Of a DNA stretch of 64,000 nucleotides, positions 31,677 to 41,293 are shown in pieces. How positions within the stretch are numbered: position 1 is the first letter of the stretch; each line of letters begins with the position of its first letter. The notes beneath the pieces were generated by a model. It did not search any database. It had not been told where the DNA came from and saw only the letters and a list, made by a program, of their open reading frames with translations. The translations under genes and the position numbers were made by a program. Source of the stretch: Firm-08 sp045546995 (GTDB taxonomy: Bacteria; Bacillota; Clostridia; Oscillospirales; QAKW01); NCBI GenBank assembly GCA_045546995.1, contig JAZQDW010000055.1, positions 1 to 64,000 of the forward strand, written 5' to 3'.

Positions 31677-32903
31677 ATGAAATTAATCATGATGCGGCCG
31701 TCTTTTTCACCCGAACTTTCAGGGGGGACCCATCTTGCGCTTGATCTTGTCAAGGATTTTCAAGGCGCAGGATGGGAAGTTGAAGTGATTGCTTCGATCG
31801 GTGAAAAGTTTATCGATTTAGTGGATGAATCCAAAGACTTTGTAAAAGTCCACAGAATACGTTCTAAATTTGTCGGAACAAACGTGATTAAACGCGTGCT
31901 CCGGTACATCGATACTTCATGGCAAATGTATAGAAAAGCATTATCTATCAAAGATGCTGATCTAATCATGACTCATTCTATGCCGCCACTCTTAGGACCA
32001 TTAGGGGCGATGGCGGCAAAAAAGAGAAACGTTCCGGTTTTGTATTGGGAGCAGGATATCGTTTCCGAATCGCTTTTAAGCACCGGCATTTTCGGTTCCG
32101 GCGGATTTAAGAGAAAACTGTTATATCGTATTGCTCAAATGATCGAGAAGCAGTCGGAAAAACGCAGCACTCATATCGTTACTATATCTGAGCAATTTCG
32201 TAGTATGCACCTTCAAAGAGGTGTGCGGCCGGAAAAGGTATCTGTGGTATACAACTGGATAGATACGAAACAGATCGTGCCGATTGCCAAACAAGATAAT
32301 CCTTTGTTTGATGAATTGGAAATTAGCAGAGAATCATTTACTGTTACCTATTGCGGTAATTTGGGTGTACCGCAGAATGTGGAAATTATGGTAGATGCAG
32401 CTCAAATTCTTGAAAATGAACTTCCGGTGCAGTTTGTAATACTCGGAGGCGGATCGCGGGAACAAAAAATTCGCAAATATGTGGAAGAGAAGGCACTGCC
32501 AAATGTGAAACTGTTTCCGTTACAGCCGTTGGAAAAGGCGGATATGGTTTACAATCTGGGTGAGATCGGGCTGGTTATAGGAAAAACCGGCACCTCAAAA
32601 AATGGATTTCCAAGTAAAACCTGGAGTATTATGGCGGCCGGTCAGACGATGATTGCCTGCTTTGATACAGACAGCGAATTATGTCGTTTTGTTCGGGAAG
32701 GCAACTGCGGTATTGCAGTGGAACCTGATTCTCCTGAAGCATTGGCTCAGGCAATACGTACTCTATATCATGATCAAAAGATGTGTGCGCAGATGGGCCG
32801 CGATGCAAGAGATTACGTTGTTGAGAATTTTGGTCGCACGGCTGCTACGGAAAAAATCATTTCAAAAGCGGCAGAACTTGTGAAAGAACATCAAGCAAAA
32901 TAG
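31677..32903 (+). CDS. Glycosyltransferase, GT4 family (WbuB-like)
   Basis: The 408-residue GT-B enzyme has the GT4 C-terminal nucleotide-sugar motif (NLGVPQNVEIMVDAA, GEIGLVIGKTGTSKNGFPSKTWSIMAAGQ), with the EX7E-like acidic site replaced by a short SKNGFPSKTWS form seen in WbuB-type proteins. LYWEQDIVSESLLSTG matches the acceptor-domain signature of the WbuB group that adds L-FucNAc in some O-antigens, which would fit the capEFG genes at 47-50 kb. ATG 31677 lies behind AAGGAGTGAAAGAT. It should extend the undecaprenyl-linked oligosaccharide in the cytoplasm. Confidence 0.85.
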   Translation: MKLIMMRPSFSPELSGGTHLALDLVKDFQGAGWEVEVIASIGEKFIDLVDESKDFVKVHRIRSKFVGTNVIKRVLRYIDTSWQMYRKALSIKDADLIMTHSMPPLLGPLGAMAAKKRNVPVLYWEQDIVSESLLSTGIFGSGGFKRKLLYRIAQMIEKQSEKRSTHIVTISEQFRSMHLQRGVRPEKVSVVYNWIDTKQIVPIAKQDNPLFDELEISRESFTVTYCGNLGVPQNVEIMVDAAQILENELPVQFVILGGGSREQKIRKYVEEKALPNVKLFPLQPLEKADMVYNLGEIGLVIGKTGTSKNGFPSKTWSIMAAGQTMIACFDTDSELCRFVREGNCGIAVEPDSPEALAQAIRTLYHDQKMCAQMGRDARDYVVENFGRTAATEKIISKAAELVKEHQAK

Positions 32904-32959
32904 TGCGTTATAAATCATTGGTTTGTTGCGACAAATTTAATGTGGGTTAAGGAATTGCT

Positions 32960-34156
32960 ATGAAAGTTTTAATGATCAATTCGCTGTGCGGCATCCGCAG
33001 TACGGGAAGAATTTGTACCGATCTTGCTGTGGATCTTGCCGCGGCAGGACACGAAGTTAAAATTGCATATGGCAGGGGAAACGTACCGGAACCGTATCGG
33101 CGGTTTTGTATTCGCATTGGTTCAGACGTAGACGTTAATTTACACGGTGTAAAATCGCGGTTGACGGACGGCTCCGGATGGGGAAGTGTAACTGTTACCA
33201 AACGTTTTATCAAATGGATCAAAGAATACGATCCTGATATCATTCATTTACACAATCTGCACGGTTACTATCTCAACGTTGAACTTTTGTTTCGCTATCT
33301 GAAAACCTGCGGTAAACAAATTTTGTGGTCATTTTATGATTGCTGGTCCTTTACCGGCCATTGCGCGCATTTTGATTTCAATCAATGCGATAAATGGAAA
33401 AGCGGTTGTGATCGGTGCGCGCATACTAACAAGTATCCTAAAAGCTTTGTGAATCGAGCGGCGCAAAACTACCAACGCAAAAAGAAGCTGTTTACCGAAA
33501 TTCCTGATTTGCAGTTGATTGTGCCATCCCGCTGGATGGCGCGTATGGTATCGCAATCATATATGCAGAACTATCCCGTTCACATTTTGCCTAATGGCAT
33601 CGATCTTTCGGCATTCAAGACTACAAAAAGTGATCTGCGTAATCAGTTAGGGATTGGGGATCGTCATTTGGTTCTGGGCGTTGCAAGCACCTGGACCGAA
33701 ATGAAAGGTCTTTCCTATTTTAATCGCCTGGCAAAGGAATTGCCGCAAGATCGATATCAGGTTGTTTTGGTCGGAAGAGCAAACGCAAAGGAACTTTCAA
33801 ACCAAATTCTGCACATTCCCGAAACGGCAGACATTGGAGAACTGTGTCGATTGTATACGGCGGCTGACGTGTTTGTGAATCCAACCTTGCAGGAAACGCA
33901 AGGACTTACTACGGTGGAGGCATTCGCCTGTGGCACTCCTGCAGTTGTGTTTAATTCCGGCGGCGCCGCCGAATGCGTTGATGACACTTGCGGTATCGTT
34001 GTAGAGCGCGGTGATTATCAGGGGATGTTGTCTGCCGCTTGTCGCGTTTGTGAAGAAAAACCATTTTCTGAGCAAAGTTGTATGGCAAAGGCGAATGAGT
34101 ATTCCAAATCTTCTTGTTATTCTGCCTTTATGAAACTGTATGCGGAACTTAATTAA
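32960..34156 (+). CDS. Glycosyltransferase, GT4 family (WcaC-like, Cys-rich acceptor domain)
   Basis: The 398-residue enzyme carries IIHLHNLHGYYLN and WSFYDCWSFTGHCAHF followed by CDKWKSGCDRC in the N-terminal domain, a Cys-rich signature shared with WcaC-like glycosyltransferases, and a GT4 C-terminal half (TEMKGLSYFNRLA, NPTLQETQGLTTVEAFACGTP) with the EX7E acid pair. Donor and acceptor unknown. It is a paralogue of the gene at 35390. Confidence 0.88.
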   Translation: MKVLMINSLCGIRSTGRICTDLAVDLAAAGHEVKIAYGRGNVPEPYRRFCIRIGSDVDVNLHGVKSRLTDGSGWGSVTVTKRFIKWIKEYDPDIIHLHNLHGYYLNVELLFRYLKTCGKQILWSFYDCWSFTGHCAHFDFNQCDKWKSGCDRCAHTNKYPKSFVNRAAQNYQRKKKLFTEIPDLQLIVPSRWMARMVSQSYMQNYPVHILPNGIDLSAFKTTKSDLRNQLGIGDRHLVLGVASTWTEMKGLSYFNRLAKELPQDRYQVVLVGRANAKELSNQILHIPETADIGELCRLYTAADVFVNPTLQETQGLTTVEAFACGTPAVVFNSGGAAECVDDTCGIVVERGDYQGMLSAACRVCEEKPFSEQSCMAKANEYSKSSCYSAFMKLYAELN

Positions 34157-34176
34157 TTTTATTTTGGAGAAATAAA

Positions 34177-35352
34177 TTGAAAATTGTATTATTGGGATTG
34201 CTTTTTTGTGAGCAATCACTTGAAAGAACGCTAAAAAAATCAAAATGCGGTGTTCAGTATGCGCCCCATAAGTTTCAATCTAATCTGGTGAGTGGCTTTG
34301 AACAATTGGACGAGGTGGATCTGCACGTTATCAACGTTCCGCCAACCGGCAGTTTCCCCATAAATTCAAAGGAGTTATTTTCTTCTGCCTATTCTTGGGG
34401 TAAGAATAAACAACAGATTTCTTTTGTCAACTTGCCGATAGTAAAACATTTTGAACAAGAGCAAAAGTTGTTTGCCCGTTGTTGTAATATTGTGGATCAA
34501 ACCGATGAAACGGTGTTTTTTATTTGTTATTCTCCGTACCCCCCGTTTTTAAACGTTTGCAATCGGCTGAAAAGAAAATATGGCAACGTTCGGTGTACTT
34601 TGATCCAAACCGACCCGATTCCCGGCAAGGGCGATATTGCCCGGTTTATGAATAAACGTGCCGTTCGGAAGGGTGAACAAATTTTAAAGAAGACCAAGAG
34701 CTTTGATTCGTTTGTTGTTTTGACACGCGACTTGTGTGAAACTTTGGAGGTTGGAGATCGTCCATATACCGTAGTTGAGTGTATTTGTGATGGGGGACAG
34801 GCCCCCTCGAAGCAAACCGATGGCAGTAAGCATATCGTTATGTATGCCGGTACGCTGGAGGAAGAATATGGCATCCTGGATGTGGCAAAAGCATTTATAA
34901 ATCTTCCGGAAGCGGAATTTTGGATTTACGGCAGAGGTAGTGCGGAGCAAGAACTGCGAAAACTTTCTCAGCAATATACAAACATTCGGTTTTTTGGATT
35001 TGCCGATAATGCTACCATTGCAGAAGCGCGAGATCAATGTGACTTTTTAATAAATCCGCGCAGACCTACCGGAACGTTTACGCGATATTCTTTCCCGTCC
35101 AAAACGGTGGAGTATATGATGTCCGCCAAGCCTGTACTGATGTATAAACTGGAAGGTGTTCCGGACGAGTACGATGAGTATTTGAATTATCTTACCGGAA
35201 GTACCGACGATGCAATCGGTGATGAATTGAAAAATATTTTTATGAAAGAATATTCTGAATTATTGTACAAAGCAGAAAAGGGCAGACAGTTTATTTTAGA
35301 GAAAAAACATCCAAAAGTGCAAGCAGACAAAATCGTAAAACTGCTGGGGTAA
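34177..35352 (+). CDS. Glycosyltransferase, GT4-like
   Basis: The 391-residue protein has a GT-B layout with the C-terminal nucleotide-binding region VMYAGTLEEEYGILDVAKAF, FWIYGRGSAEQELRKL and FLINPRRPTGTFTRYSFPSKTVEYMMSAKPVL. The N-terminal half is divergent. TTG start at 34177 is supported by TTTGGAGAAATAAA. Part of the polysaccharide cluster; sugar specificity unknown. Confidence 0.8.
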   Translation: MKIVLLGLLFCEQSLERTLKKSKCGVQYAPHKFQSNLVSGFEQLDEVDLHVINVPPTGSFPINSKELFSSAYSWGKNKQQISFVNLPIVKHFEQEQKLFARCCNIVDQTDETVFFICYSPYPPFLNVCNRLKRKYGNVRCTLIQTDPIPGKGDIARFMNKRAVRKGEQILKKTKSFDSFVVLTRDLCETLEVGDRPYTVVECICDGGQAPSKQTDGSKHIVMYAGTLEEEYGILDVAKAFINLPEAEFWIYGRGSAEQELRKLSQQYTNIRFFGFADNATIAEARDQCDFLINPRRPTGTFTRYSFPSKTVEYMMSAKPVLMYKLEGVPDEYDEYLNYLTGSTDDAIGDELKNIFMKEYSELLYKAEKGRQFILEKKHPKVQADKIVKLLG

Positions 35353-35389
35353 TTTTTTAACTTGTAACATAAACGGAGTGAGTAGTTTT

Positions 35390-36613
35390 ATGCAAAAAAT
35401 TTTGCAGATCAATATTACTTGTGGTCGAGGAAGCACGGGCAAAATAGCAGAAGCTCTATTCTTGAAGACAAAACAAGAAGGTTATGAGCCTCGATTTGCT
35501 TTTTCAGCGTATACTCCCACCTTGTCCGAGGCATTTTCTGTTGAAACCAGGTTGCAGAATTATTTACGGCGCGGTCTGAACCGTTTTTTTGGCAGAAAGC
35601 AAAGCCACTCTACGCCCGGCACAAAACGGTTGATTCGATATATAAAAAAAGAGCAACCTGACCTGATTCATATACATAACGTTCAACAGAATTGTGTTGA
35701 TTATCGGTTATTGTTTGATTTCTTAAAAAAAGCAAAAATTCCGGTAGTTTATACGTTGCACGATTGTTGGCCCTTTACCGGCGGTTGTTTTCATTTTAAG
35801 GCACGGAACTGTACGAATTACGGCATAGGGTGCAGCAATTGTCCTATGACAACTCATCCGGATGATATTCGGTTTTCAGCCAAGGAAGCCTTTGCGGTAA
35901 AACAGAAATTAATCGGTGAAAATGATCTGATTTATCCTGTTTGTGTATCCAAATGGTTGTGCGATGTATCAACATGTTCTTATATGGGAGGAATGAAGCA
36001 TAAGCCTCGTGTGATTTATAACGGTGTTGATACAGTTAAGTTCTCTTCGCAACAATATAAAGCGTTCGAGGCGCGTAAATCTCTCGGAATTGACGATAAC
36101 ACGTTTTTGATTTTAGGCGTCTCGTCGGTTTGGACGGAAGAAAAGGGATTTTCACTTTTCCTGGAATTGGCAGATCGGTTGCCGGCAGACTGCAAGATTG
36201 CGCTTGTCGGAGCAGGAACTGAAGCAATTGAAAATGATAATATTTTGACAATTCCTCGTACGGAAAGTCAAGAACAATTGGCGCAGCTCTATGCCGCCGC
36301 AGACGTTTATTTAAACGCATCGATTGAAGAAACGTTTGGAATGACTACGGCTGAGGCCCTTGCCTGCGGCACGCCGGCAATCGTATTTGATTCTACTGCC
36401 TGCCCCGAGATTGTGGACGAGCATACCGGAATTGTTGTGCCGGCGGGCGCTACGGCTGATGACGTTTTGGTGGCCGTGGATGAAATCAAAAAAATCGGAA
36501 AAGAACATTATAGGTCAGCTTGCGCCCAAAGAGCCAATAAGCGTTTTGAACAACAACGGATGGTTGATGAATATTTGATGCTGTACAGGAGTATTTTGGA
36601 TGATCAAATATAG
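35390..36613 (+). CDS. Glycosyltransferase, GT4 family (WcaC-like, second copy)
   Basis: A 407-residue GT4 enzyme with ITCGRGSTGKIAEA at the start, LIHIHNVQQNCVDY, the Cys-rich DCWPFTGGCFHF with CTNYGIGCSNC, and the C-terminal NASIEETFGMTTAEALACGTPA carrying the EX7E acids. It is related to the gene at 32960, sharing the Cys arrangement, but well diverged. ATG 35390 is chosen over GTG 35378, which overlaps the GGAG ribosome binding site. Confidence 0.88.
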   Translation: MQKILQINITCGRGSTGKIAEALFLKTKQEGYEPRFAFSAYTPTLSEAFSVETRLQNYLRRGLNRFFGRKQSHSTPGTKRLIRYIKKEQPDLIHIHNVQQNCVDYRLLFDFLKKAKIPVVYTLHDCWPFTGGCFHFKARNCTNYGIGCSNCPMTTHPDDIRFSAKEAFAVKQKLIGENDLIYPVCVSKWLCDVSTCSYMGGMKHKPRVIYNGVDTVKFSSQQYKAFEARKSLGIDDNTFLILGVSSVWTEEKGFSLFLELADRLPADCKIALVGAGTEAIENDNILTIPRTESQEQLAQLYAAADVYLNASIEETFGMTTAEALACGTPAIVFDSTACPEIVDEHTGIVVPAGATADDVLVAVDEIKKIGKEHYRSACAQRANKRFEQQRMVDEYLMLYRSILDDQI

Positions 36614-37790
36614 AAAGGGACAACTAAATACGATTGACAATCCGGCGCTTGAAGCTGAGATTAAAATCTGTGTGTATATCACGCTGATCGCCAATTTCTT
36701 CGTTTTGCTTGGCAAGCCGTATGAGATAAACGTATTGGTCAGTTGGCCGACACGATTTACGATCATTTTGCCCGTGGTATTGGCCGTCGTTATGTTTTTT
36801 AATTACTTGCGCCGTGACCGTTTAAAGCCGATGGAACTGTGTTTTTTGGGTATTATACTGTTTTCGGCTTTAGGCGTTGTCGTTTCCGGAGCATCCGCGC
36901 TACTTGGAAAAATTGTTGAGTATATGTGCTTTTTGATGTTGCCGGCATATGGGATATTATTTCGCGAGGTTAAGAGCGTTAAGCCAATTAAAATTGCAAT
37001 TTTCATTGCCAATTTTTTCTACGCCGGACTGTTTGTGTTTTTGTCCTTTACGGACATAGCCTACCGTTACGTTGGTGAATATGGCATTGAATACACCTAT
37101 GGTATGACCCTTGGTTACGCCAACCCTAACGAGACCGGTATGTATCTCTTGGTTTCCTTTGCCATTATGCTTTCGCTGTTTTTTTATACGGATAAACTGT
37201 ACGTTAAGGCGCTTGCTGCGTTGTTTGGCGGATATTTGTTTTATTGCATTGTAATGACGGAGAGCCGCATTTGTTTGATTTTGGTGATTCTGTTGCTTAT
37301 AGTGCAGTTTACCGGTTGGATCAGAAGAACCGGAAAGAATACGGCAAAAATCGTTACTCTGATACCGGCCATCTTTGCTGTGATCCTAATATTTGCTCCT
37401 TCTTTTTTGGATTCGTTGCAACTGATGGGAGATAGCCTGGAAGGCGGGCGCAGTGCCGTTATCAAACCCTTTCTTGCAAAACTGGATTTCAGTGTATTTT
37501 TGTTTGGTGATTTTTCCGAATTTGCCGGTCACAATTTGCATAACAGCTATGTAACCATATTTGCGCTTTTTGGAATTTTTACAGTAATCGTCTATATATT
37601 CTTTTTGCAGAATATGCTACACGAATATCGTGTTCGGCTGAGTGATAAGTGCGCTTGGTGTGCTTATGCTGCATTTTTGTGTATTATTCTGCATGGTATT
37701 GCGGAGGCAACGTTTATTACGTCCGGTACGGTATATGCAGGTTTGACCGGTCTGTTGCTGCTGTTGATGCTGCCGGAGGAACAACCATGA
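36600..37790 (+). CDS. Wzy-like O-antigen/capsule polymerase
   Basis: This 396-residue membrane protein has about ten to eleven hydrophobic helices with a large outer loop in the C-terminal half (around ESRICLILVILLLI through GGRSAVIKPFLAKLD and GHNLHNSYVTIFALFG). The SRI and HNSY motifs are typical of the O-antigen ligase/polymerase superfamily. It probably polymerises lipid-linked repeat units outside the membrane. It starts 14 bases before the end of the preceding glycosyltransferase gene and ends within the start of the next. Confidence 0.82.
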   Translation: MIKYRKGQLNTIDNPALEAEIKICVYITLIANFFVLLGKPYEINVLVSWPTRFTIILPVVLAVVMFFNYLRRDRLKPMELCFLGIILFSALGVVVSGASALLGKIVEYMCFLMLPAYGILFREVKSVKPIKIAIFIANFFYAGLFVFLSFTDIAYRYVGEYGIEYTYGMTLGYANPNETGMYLLVSFAIMLSLFFYTDKLYVKALAALFGGYLFYCIVMTESRICLILVILLLIVQFTGWIRRTGKNTAKIVTLIPAIFAVILIFAPSFLDSLQLMGDSLEGGRSAVIKPFLAKLDFSVFLFGDFSEFAGHNLHNSYVTIFALFGIFTVIVYIFFLQNMLHEYRVRLSDKCAWCAYAAFLCIILHGIAEATFITSGTVYAGLTGLLLLLMLPEEQP

Positions 37791-38947
37791 GAGTTGTGTT
37801 TTTTTCCAATTATCTGACCCATCATCAAATTCCGTTTTGTAAGGAAATGTCCTCGCGTGAGGGCGTTGAATTTTATTTTGTATCCACCGAACCGATGGAA
37901 AAAGAACGGCAAGAGGGCGGTTGGGACTTGTTGCAGGAATATGATTTTGAGATCAAGGCATATCAGGATGAGGCCTCGCGACAAAACGCCTTTGATTTGG
38001 CCGCAAACGCCCACGTGATGATCATTGGCTCGGCTCCGGAGGAGTACGTGGCGTATCGAATGAAACACGCCGCTTTGCCGCTCACATTACGTTATTCCGA
38101 GAGAATCTATAAAGGCGGACGTTGGCGTGTGTTGTCACCGCGCGGCGCAATTTTGCGGTTTAAAACGTTTTTTAGATATTTAAGCAAACCTCTTTATATG
38201 CTGTGCGCCAGCGCTTATACGGCAGGGGATCTTGCGATGCTGGGTTCCTATCTCGGTCGTTGTTTTAAATGGGGCTATTTTCCCGAAAACAAAGTCTATG
38301 AGAATATTGAAGAAGTGATTTCCTCAAAAAAGCAACGTTCGATTTTATGGGTTGCTCGTATGATCGAATTGAAACACCCGGAAATTTCGGTACAGCTTGC
38401 CGCCCGGTTACGGGATGAGGGTTATGATTTCACTTTGGATATGGTTGGCGACGGACCGCTTACTGCGGAGATCAAAAAAATGATCGATCAATATTCGTTG
38501 CAGGATCGCGTGCATTTGTTGGGCACAATGTCGCCGGAGGCGGTTCGTCAACAAATGGAAACTCACAGCATTTTCTTGTTCACCAGTGATCAACATGAAG
38601 GCTGGGGTGCTGTTCTGAATGAGGCGATGAACAGCGGTTGTGCCGTGGTCGCTAACGATCAAATCGGCTCCGTTCCTTTCTTGCTGAAAAACAACGAAAA
38701 CGGGTATACCTACCATAAATCCTTTGAGCAATTATATCAGCAAGTGAAATTTTTGTTGGATCATCCAGAAGAAGTTGCCCGTGTCGGCAAAAATGCTTAT
38801 CATACGATTACCGGTGAGTGGTCGGCTGCTGTAGCCGCTGATCGACTGATCGCTGTATGCAATAAACTTTTAAAAGGGGAAAAACCGTATTTTGTTTCCG
38901 GCCCCTGTAGTAAAGCAAAGGTATTTTTAAAGAAAGAGAGAGCATAA
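37787..38947 (+). CDS. Glycosyltransferase, GT4 family
   Basis: The 386-residue enzyme has the N-terminal FFSNYLTHHQIPFCKEM and C-terminal donor-binding motifs ILWVARMIELKHPEI, LDMVGDGPLTAEI, FLFTSDQHEGWGAVLNEAMNSGCAVV with the EX7E acid pair, typical of GT4. ATG 37787 overlaps the polymerase stop codon (ATGA). The acceptor order cannot be inferred. Confidence 0.88.
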   Translation: MRVVFFSNYLTHHQIPFCKEMSSREGVEFYFVSTEPMEKERQEGGWDLLQEYDFEIKAYQDEASRQNAFDLAANAHVMIIGSAPEEYVAYRMKHAALPLTLRYSERIYKGGRWRVLSPRGAILRFKTFFRYLSKPLYMLCASAYTAGDLAMLGSYLGRCFKWGYFPENKVYENIEEVISSKKQRSILWVARMIELKHPEISVQLAARLRDEGYDFTLDMVGDGPLTAEIKKMIDQYSLQDRVHLLGTMSPEAVRQQMETHSIFLFTSDQHEGWGAVLNEAMNSGCAVVANDQIGSVPFLLKNNENGYTYHKSFEQLYQQVKFLLDHPEEVARVGKNAYHTITGEWSAAVAADRLIAVCNKLLKGEKPYFVSGPCSKAKVFLKKERA

Positions 38948-38949
38948 AA

Positions 38950-40074
38950 ATGCGCATTTTGTTTATCTCCGAGTGTTACCCGGATGAAGGCAAAACTCAA
39001 TATGGTATTTTTATCCGTCAACAGGAGCAAGCGTTGCAGAATTTGGGCCATTCGGTAGACGTTTTGGTGCCTGAATGCACCGGCAAGAACGGTGCGTTAC
39101 TTCAGGATGGAAACGTATATCGAATCTCTTACCGGACTGTTAGATATGACGTTTTTCCGTTGTTGGCGGCAAAATCGGTTTATCGGTCGATTGATGCTCT
39201 GATCAGCAACAATCACTATGATCTTGTTGCCGTTCATATCGTTTGTGATGGAATTTTGAAAATGGCGGTAAAATCCTGTAATCGCCACGGTGTTCCGGTC
39301 ATTGCCCATTATCACGGACTTAACGTTTGGGAAGAATACGTTTCAAAGCATCCGCATCGGCAAAAACTTTATGCCGATCGACGGTTTCGTATATTGCAAC
39401 ATACCCAGGGAATTGTCGGTGTTAGCAACAAGGTTTGTGATATTATTAAGCAACGCATTAAAGGCATACCTGTTGCAACGGTTTATAACGGAGTTGAGCC
39501 GGAACTTTTTGTAAAAAGAACTAGGGACGATTCTTGTTTTCGTATCATTGGCGTTGGCAATTTGATTGAAATTAAAGGTTTTCATATTTTGTTGGATGCT
39601 TTTTTTCAGTTACATAAAGAATTTCCGGAAACGCATCTTGATATTGTCGGTGACGGTGTACAGCGTGATGCATTACAAGCGCAAGTTAAGAGTCTCGGCA
39701 TGGTTGATGCGGTTACCTTTTATGGTAAGTTGCCTTACGACCGCGTGGCGGAAATGATGGGGCAGAGCGATTTGTTTGTGCTTCCGTCTTTTTATGAAGC
39801 GCTTGGTTGTGTTTATTTGGAAGCTATGTGTAGTGAATTGCCTACCGTTGGTGTTCGCGGCATGGGCATTGATGAAATTATTGTTGATGGCGAGAATGGT
39901 CTGCTGGTTGATCCCAAAAACAGTGAGCAACTGTATCATAAGATGGCGACGGTTGTGAAAGACGCTGATTTTGCCGCAACGTTGGGACAGAAGGGCAAGG
40001 AAACCGCCCAAAAATTCACCTGGGCCGCCAGCGCTGATAGTTTGATTGCCTTCTATCAAGAGTGTATGAAATGA
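38950..40074 (+). CDS. Glycosyltransferase, GT4 family
   Basis: A 374-residue GT4 enzyme: MRILFISECYPDEGKTQYGIFI, VYNGVEPELF, the donor motif LIEIKGFHILLDAF and LDIVGDGVQRDAL, FVLPSFYEALGCVYLEAMCSELP with the acidic pair. It starts two bases after the previous gene and overlaps the next by one base, showing tight coupling in the cluster. Confidence 0.88.
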   Translation: MRILFISECYPDEGKTQYGIFIRQQEQALQNLGHSVDVLVPECTGKNGALLQDGNVYRISYRTVRYDVFPLLAAKSVYRSIDALISNNHYDLVAVHIVCDGILKMAVKSCNRHGVPVIAHYHGLNVWEEYVSKHPHRQKLYADRRFRILQHTQGIVGVSNKVCDIIKQRIKGIPVATVYNGVEPELFVKRTRDDSCFRIIGVGNLIEIKGFHILLDAFFQLHKEFPETHLDIVGDGVQRDALQAQVKSLGMVDAVTFYGKLPYDRVAEMMGQSDLFVLPSFYEALGCVYLEAMCSELPTVGVRGMGIDEIIVDGENGLLVDPKNSEQLYHKMATVVKDADFAATLGQKGKETAQKFTWAASADSLIAFYQECMK

Positions 40075-41261
40075 TGAAATTTTTGTTTTTGACAGATGAA
40101 TATTATCCAAACTTCGGCGCCAATTCGCTGATTGTGCGAACACTTTCAAAAGAATTGGTGAATCGGGGACATAAGGTTTATGTGATGCCGGCTTCTTACG
40201 ATAAATCACTTCCAAAGAACGAAGAGTTTGAGGGAAGCACGGTACTTCGGGCTTTGCCGTTTGACGGTAAAGAAACATTGCTGTCTACGTTAAAGCAATT
40301 TCGTTGGATAGAGGCAATGCAAATTTTTGCTATGTGTTTGGGCGCCAAATTGTTGGGATCCCATCGTCTTTGGCCGAAGCAAAAGATTGCTGCCCGTCGA
40401 TTTTTAAAATGTTTTATTGACGAAGAAAAAATTGACGTTGCAATTTCCATTAACTGTTCGGTTGAACTCAGTTTTCCTCTTTTATATTTGCGAAAAAAAG
40501 ACAAGCTTAAATGCAAATGGATCTGGTATATGCTTGATCCTTTCGAATCTCACGAGTATTATCGCTCACATACAAGCGAGCGTAAACTTAAGCGTTTGCA
40601 ACATAGTATAATGCAGAGTTGTGATCGTATCGTTGCTACGGATCTGATATTTAATGAAGTAAGTCAATGGGAACAAACGCAAATTTTGAATAAAATTACA
40701 GTAGCCGGTTTTCCAAAAATTGAAAAACCGCAGTATGCTGCTGTTACAGATGACATATCTTTGCCCCAAGGCAAAATTAACGTTGTTTGTACCGGCAGTA
40801 AAAATGAGACGGTACGTAAGTCGGCGTATACGTTATCTCTGTGCAAACAAATTCCGTCGGTCGCCTTCCACTTTGTTGGAAACGGCTGGGCGGAAGAATT
40901 CAAAGTGGAAGATAATCTGTATTTTTATCCGCCTCATTCTTATCAGAGTATACGAAATCTTCAGCAAAATGCGGATTTTTTGTTGAATATAGGAAATGCG
41001 GTTGATAATCAACTGCCCAGCAAAGTGCTGGAGTATATCAGCACCGGTAAACCGATCATCAATATTTACAAAACAGAAAAGTGCCCGGCAAAGGCGTTGC
41101 TTGATTGCTGGGATGCTTTAAACGTAGAGGAAAATGAAAATGCCGCAGAGAGGTTGCTTGCGTTTTTGAACGCTTCACATAAAACAATTTCTTTCGATGA
41201 AATTGAGTGTACGTTTCAAAAATATACACCACCTTATGTACTGGAGAAGTTTCTCTTTTAG
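40074..41261 (+). CDS. Glycosyltransferase, GT4-like
   Basis: The 395-residue protein starts MKFLFLTDEYYPNFGANSLI, a typical GT4 N-terminal strand with glycine loop, and ends with a donor-binding region (YFYPPHSYQSIRNLQQNADFLLNIGNAVDNQLPSKVLEYISTGKP) in which the EX7E acids are weaker than usual. It overlaps the preceding stop by one base. Role: addition of one sugar to the repeat unit. Confidence 0.8.
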   Translation: MKFLFLTDEYYPNFGANSLIVRTLSKELVNRGHKVYVMPASYDKSLPKNEEFEGSTVLRALPFDGKETLLSTLKQFRWIEAMQIFAMCLGAKLLGSHRLWPKQKIAARRFLKCFIDEEKIDVAISINCSVELSFPLLYLRKKDKLKCKWIWYMLDPFESHEYYRSHTSERKLKRLQHSIMQSCDRIVATDLIFNEVSQWEQTQILNKITVAGFPKIEKPQYAAVTDDISLPQGKINVVCTGSKNETVRKSAYTLSLCKQIPSVAFHFVGNGWAEEFKVEDNLYFYPPHSYQSIRNLQQNADFLLNIGNAVDNQLPSKVLEYISTGKPIINIYKTEKCPAKALLDCWDALNVEENENAAERLLAFLNASHKTISFDEIECTFQKYTPPYVLEKFLF

Positions 41262-41293
41262 ATTATAAAACCAATATAGGAGCGCAATATCAT

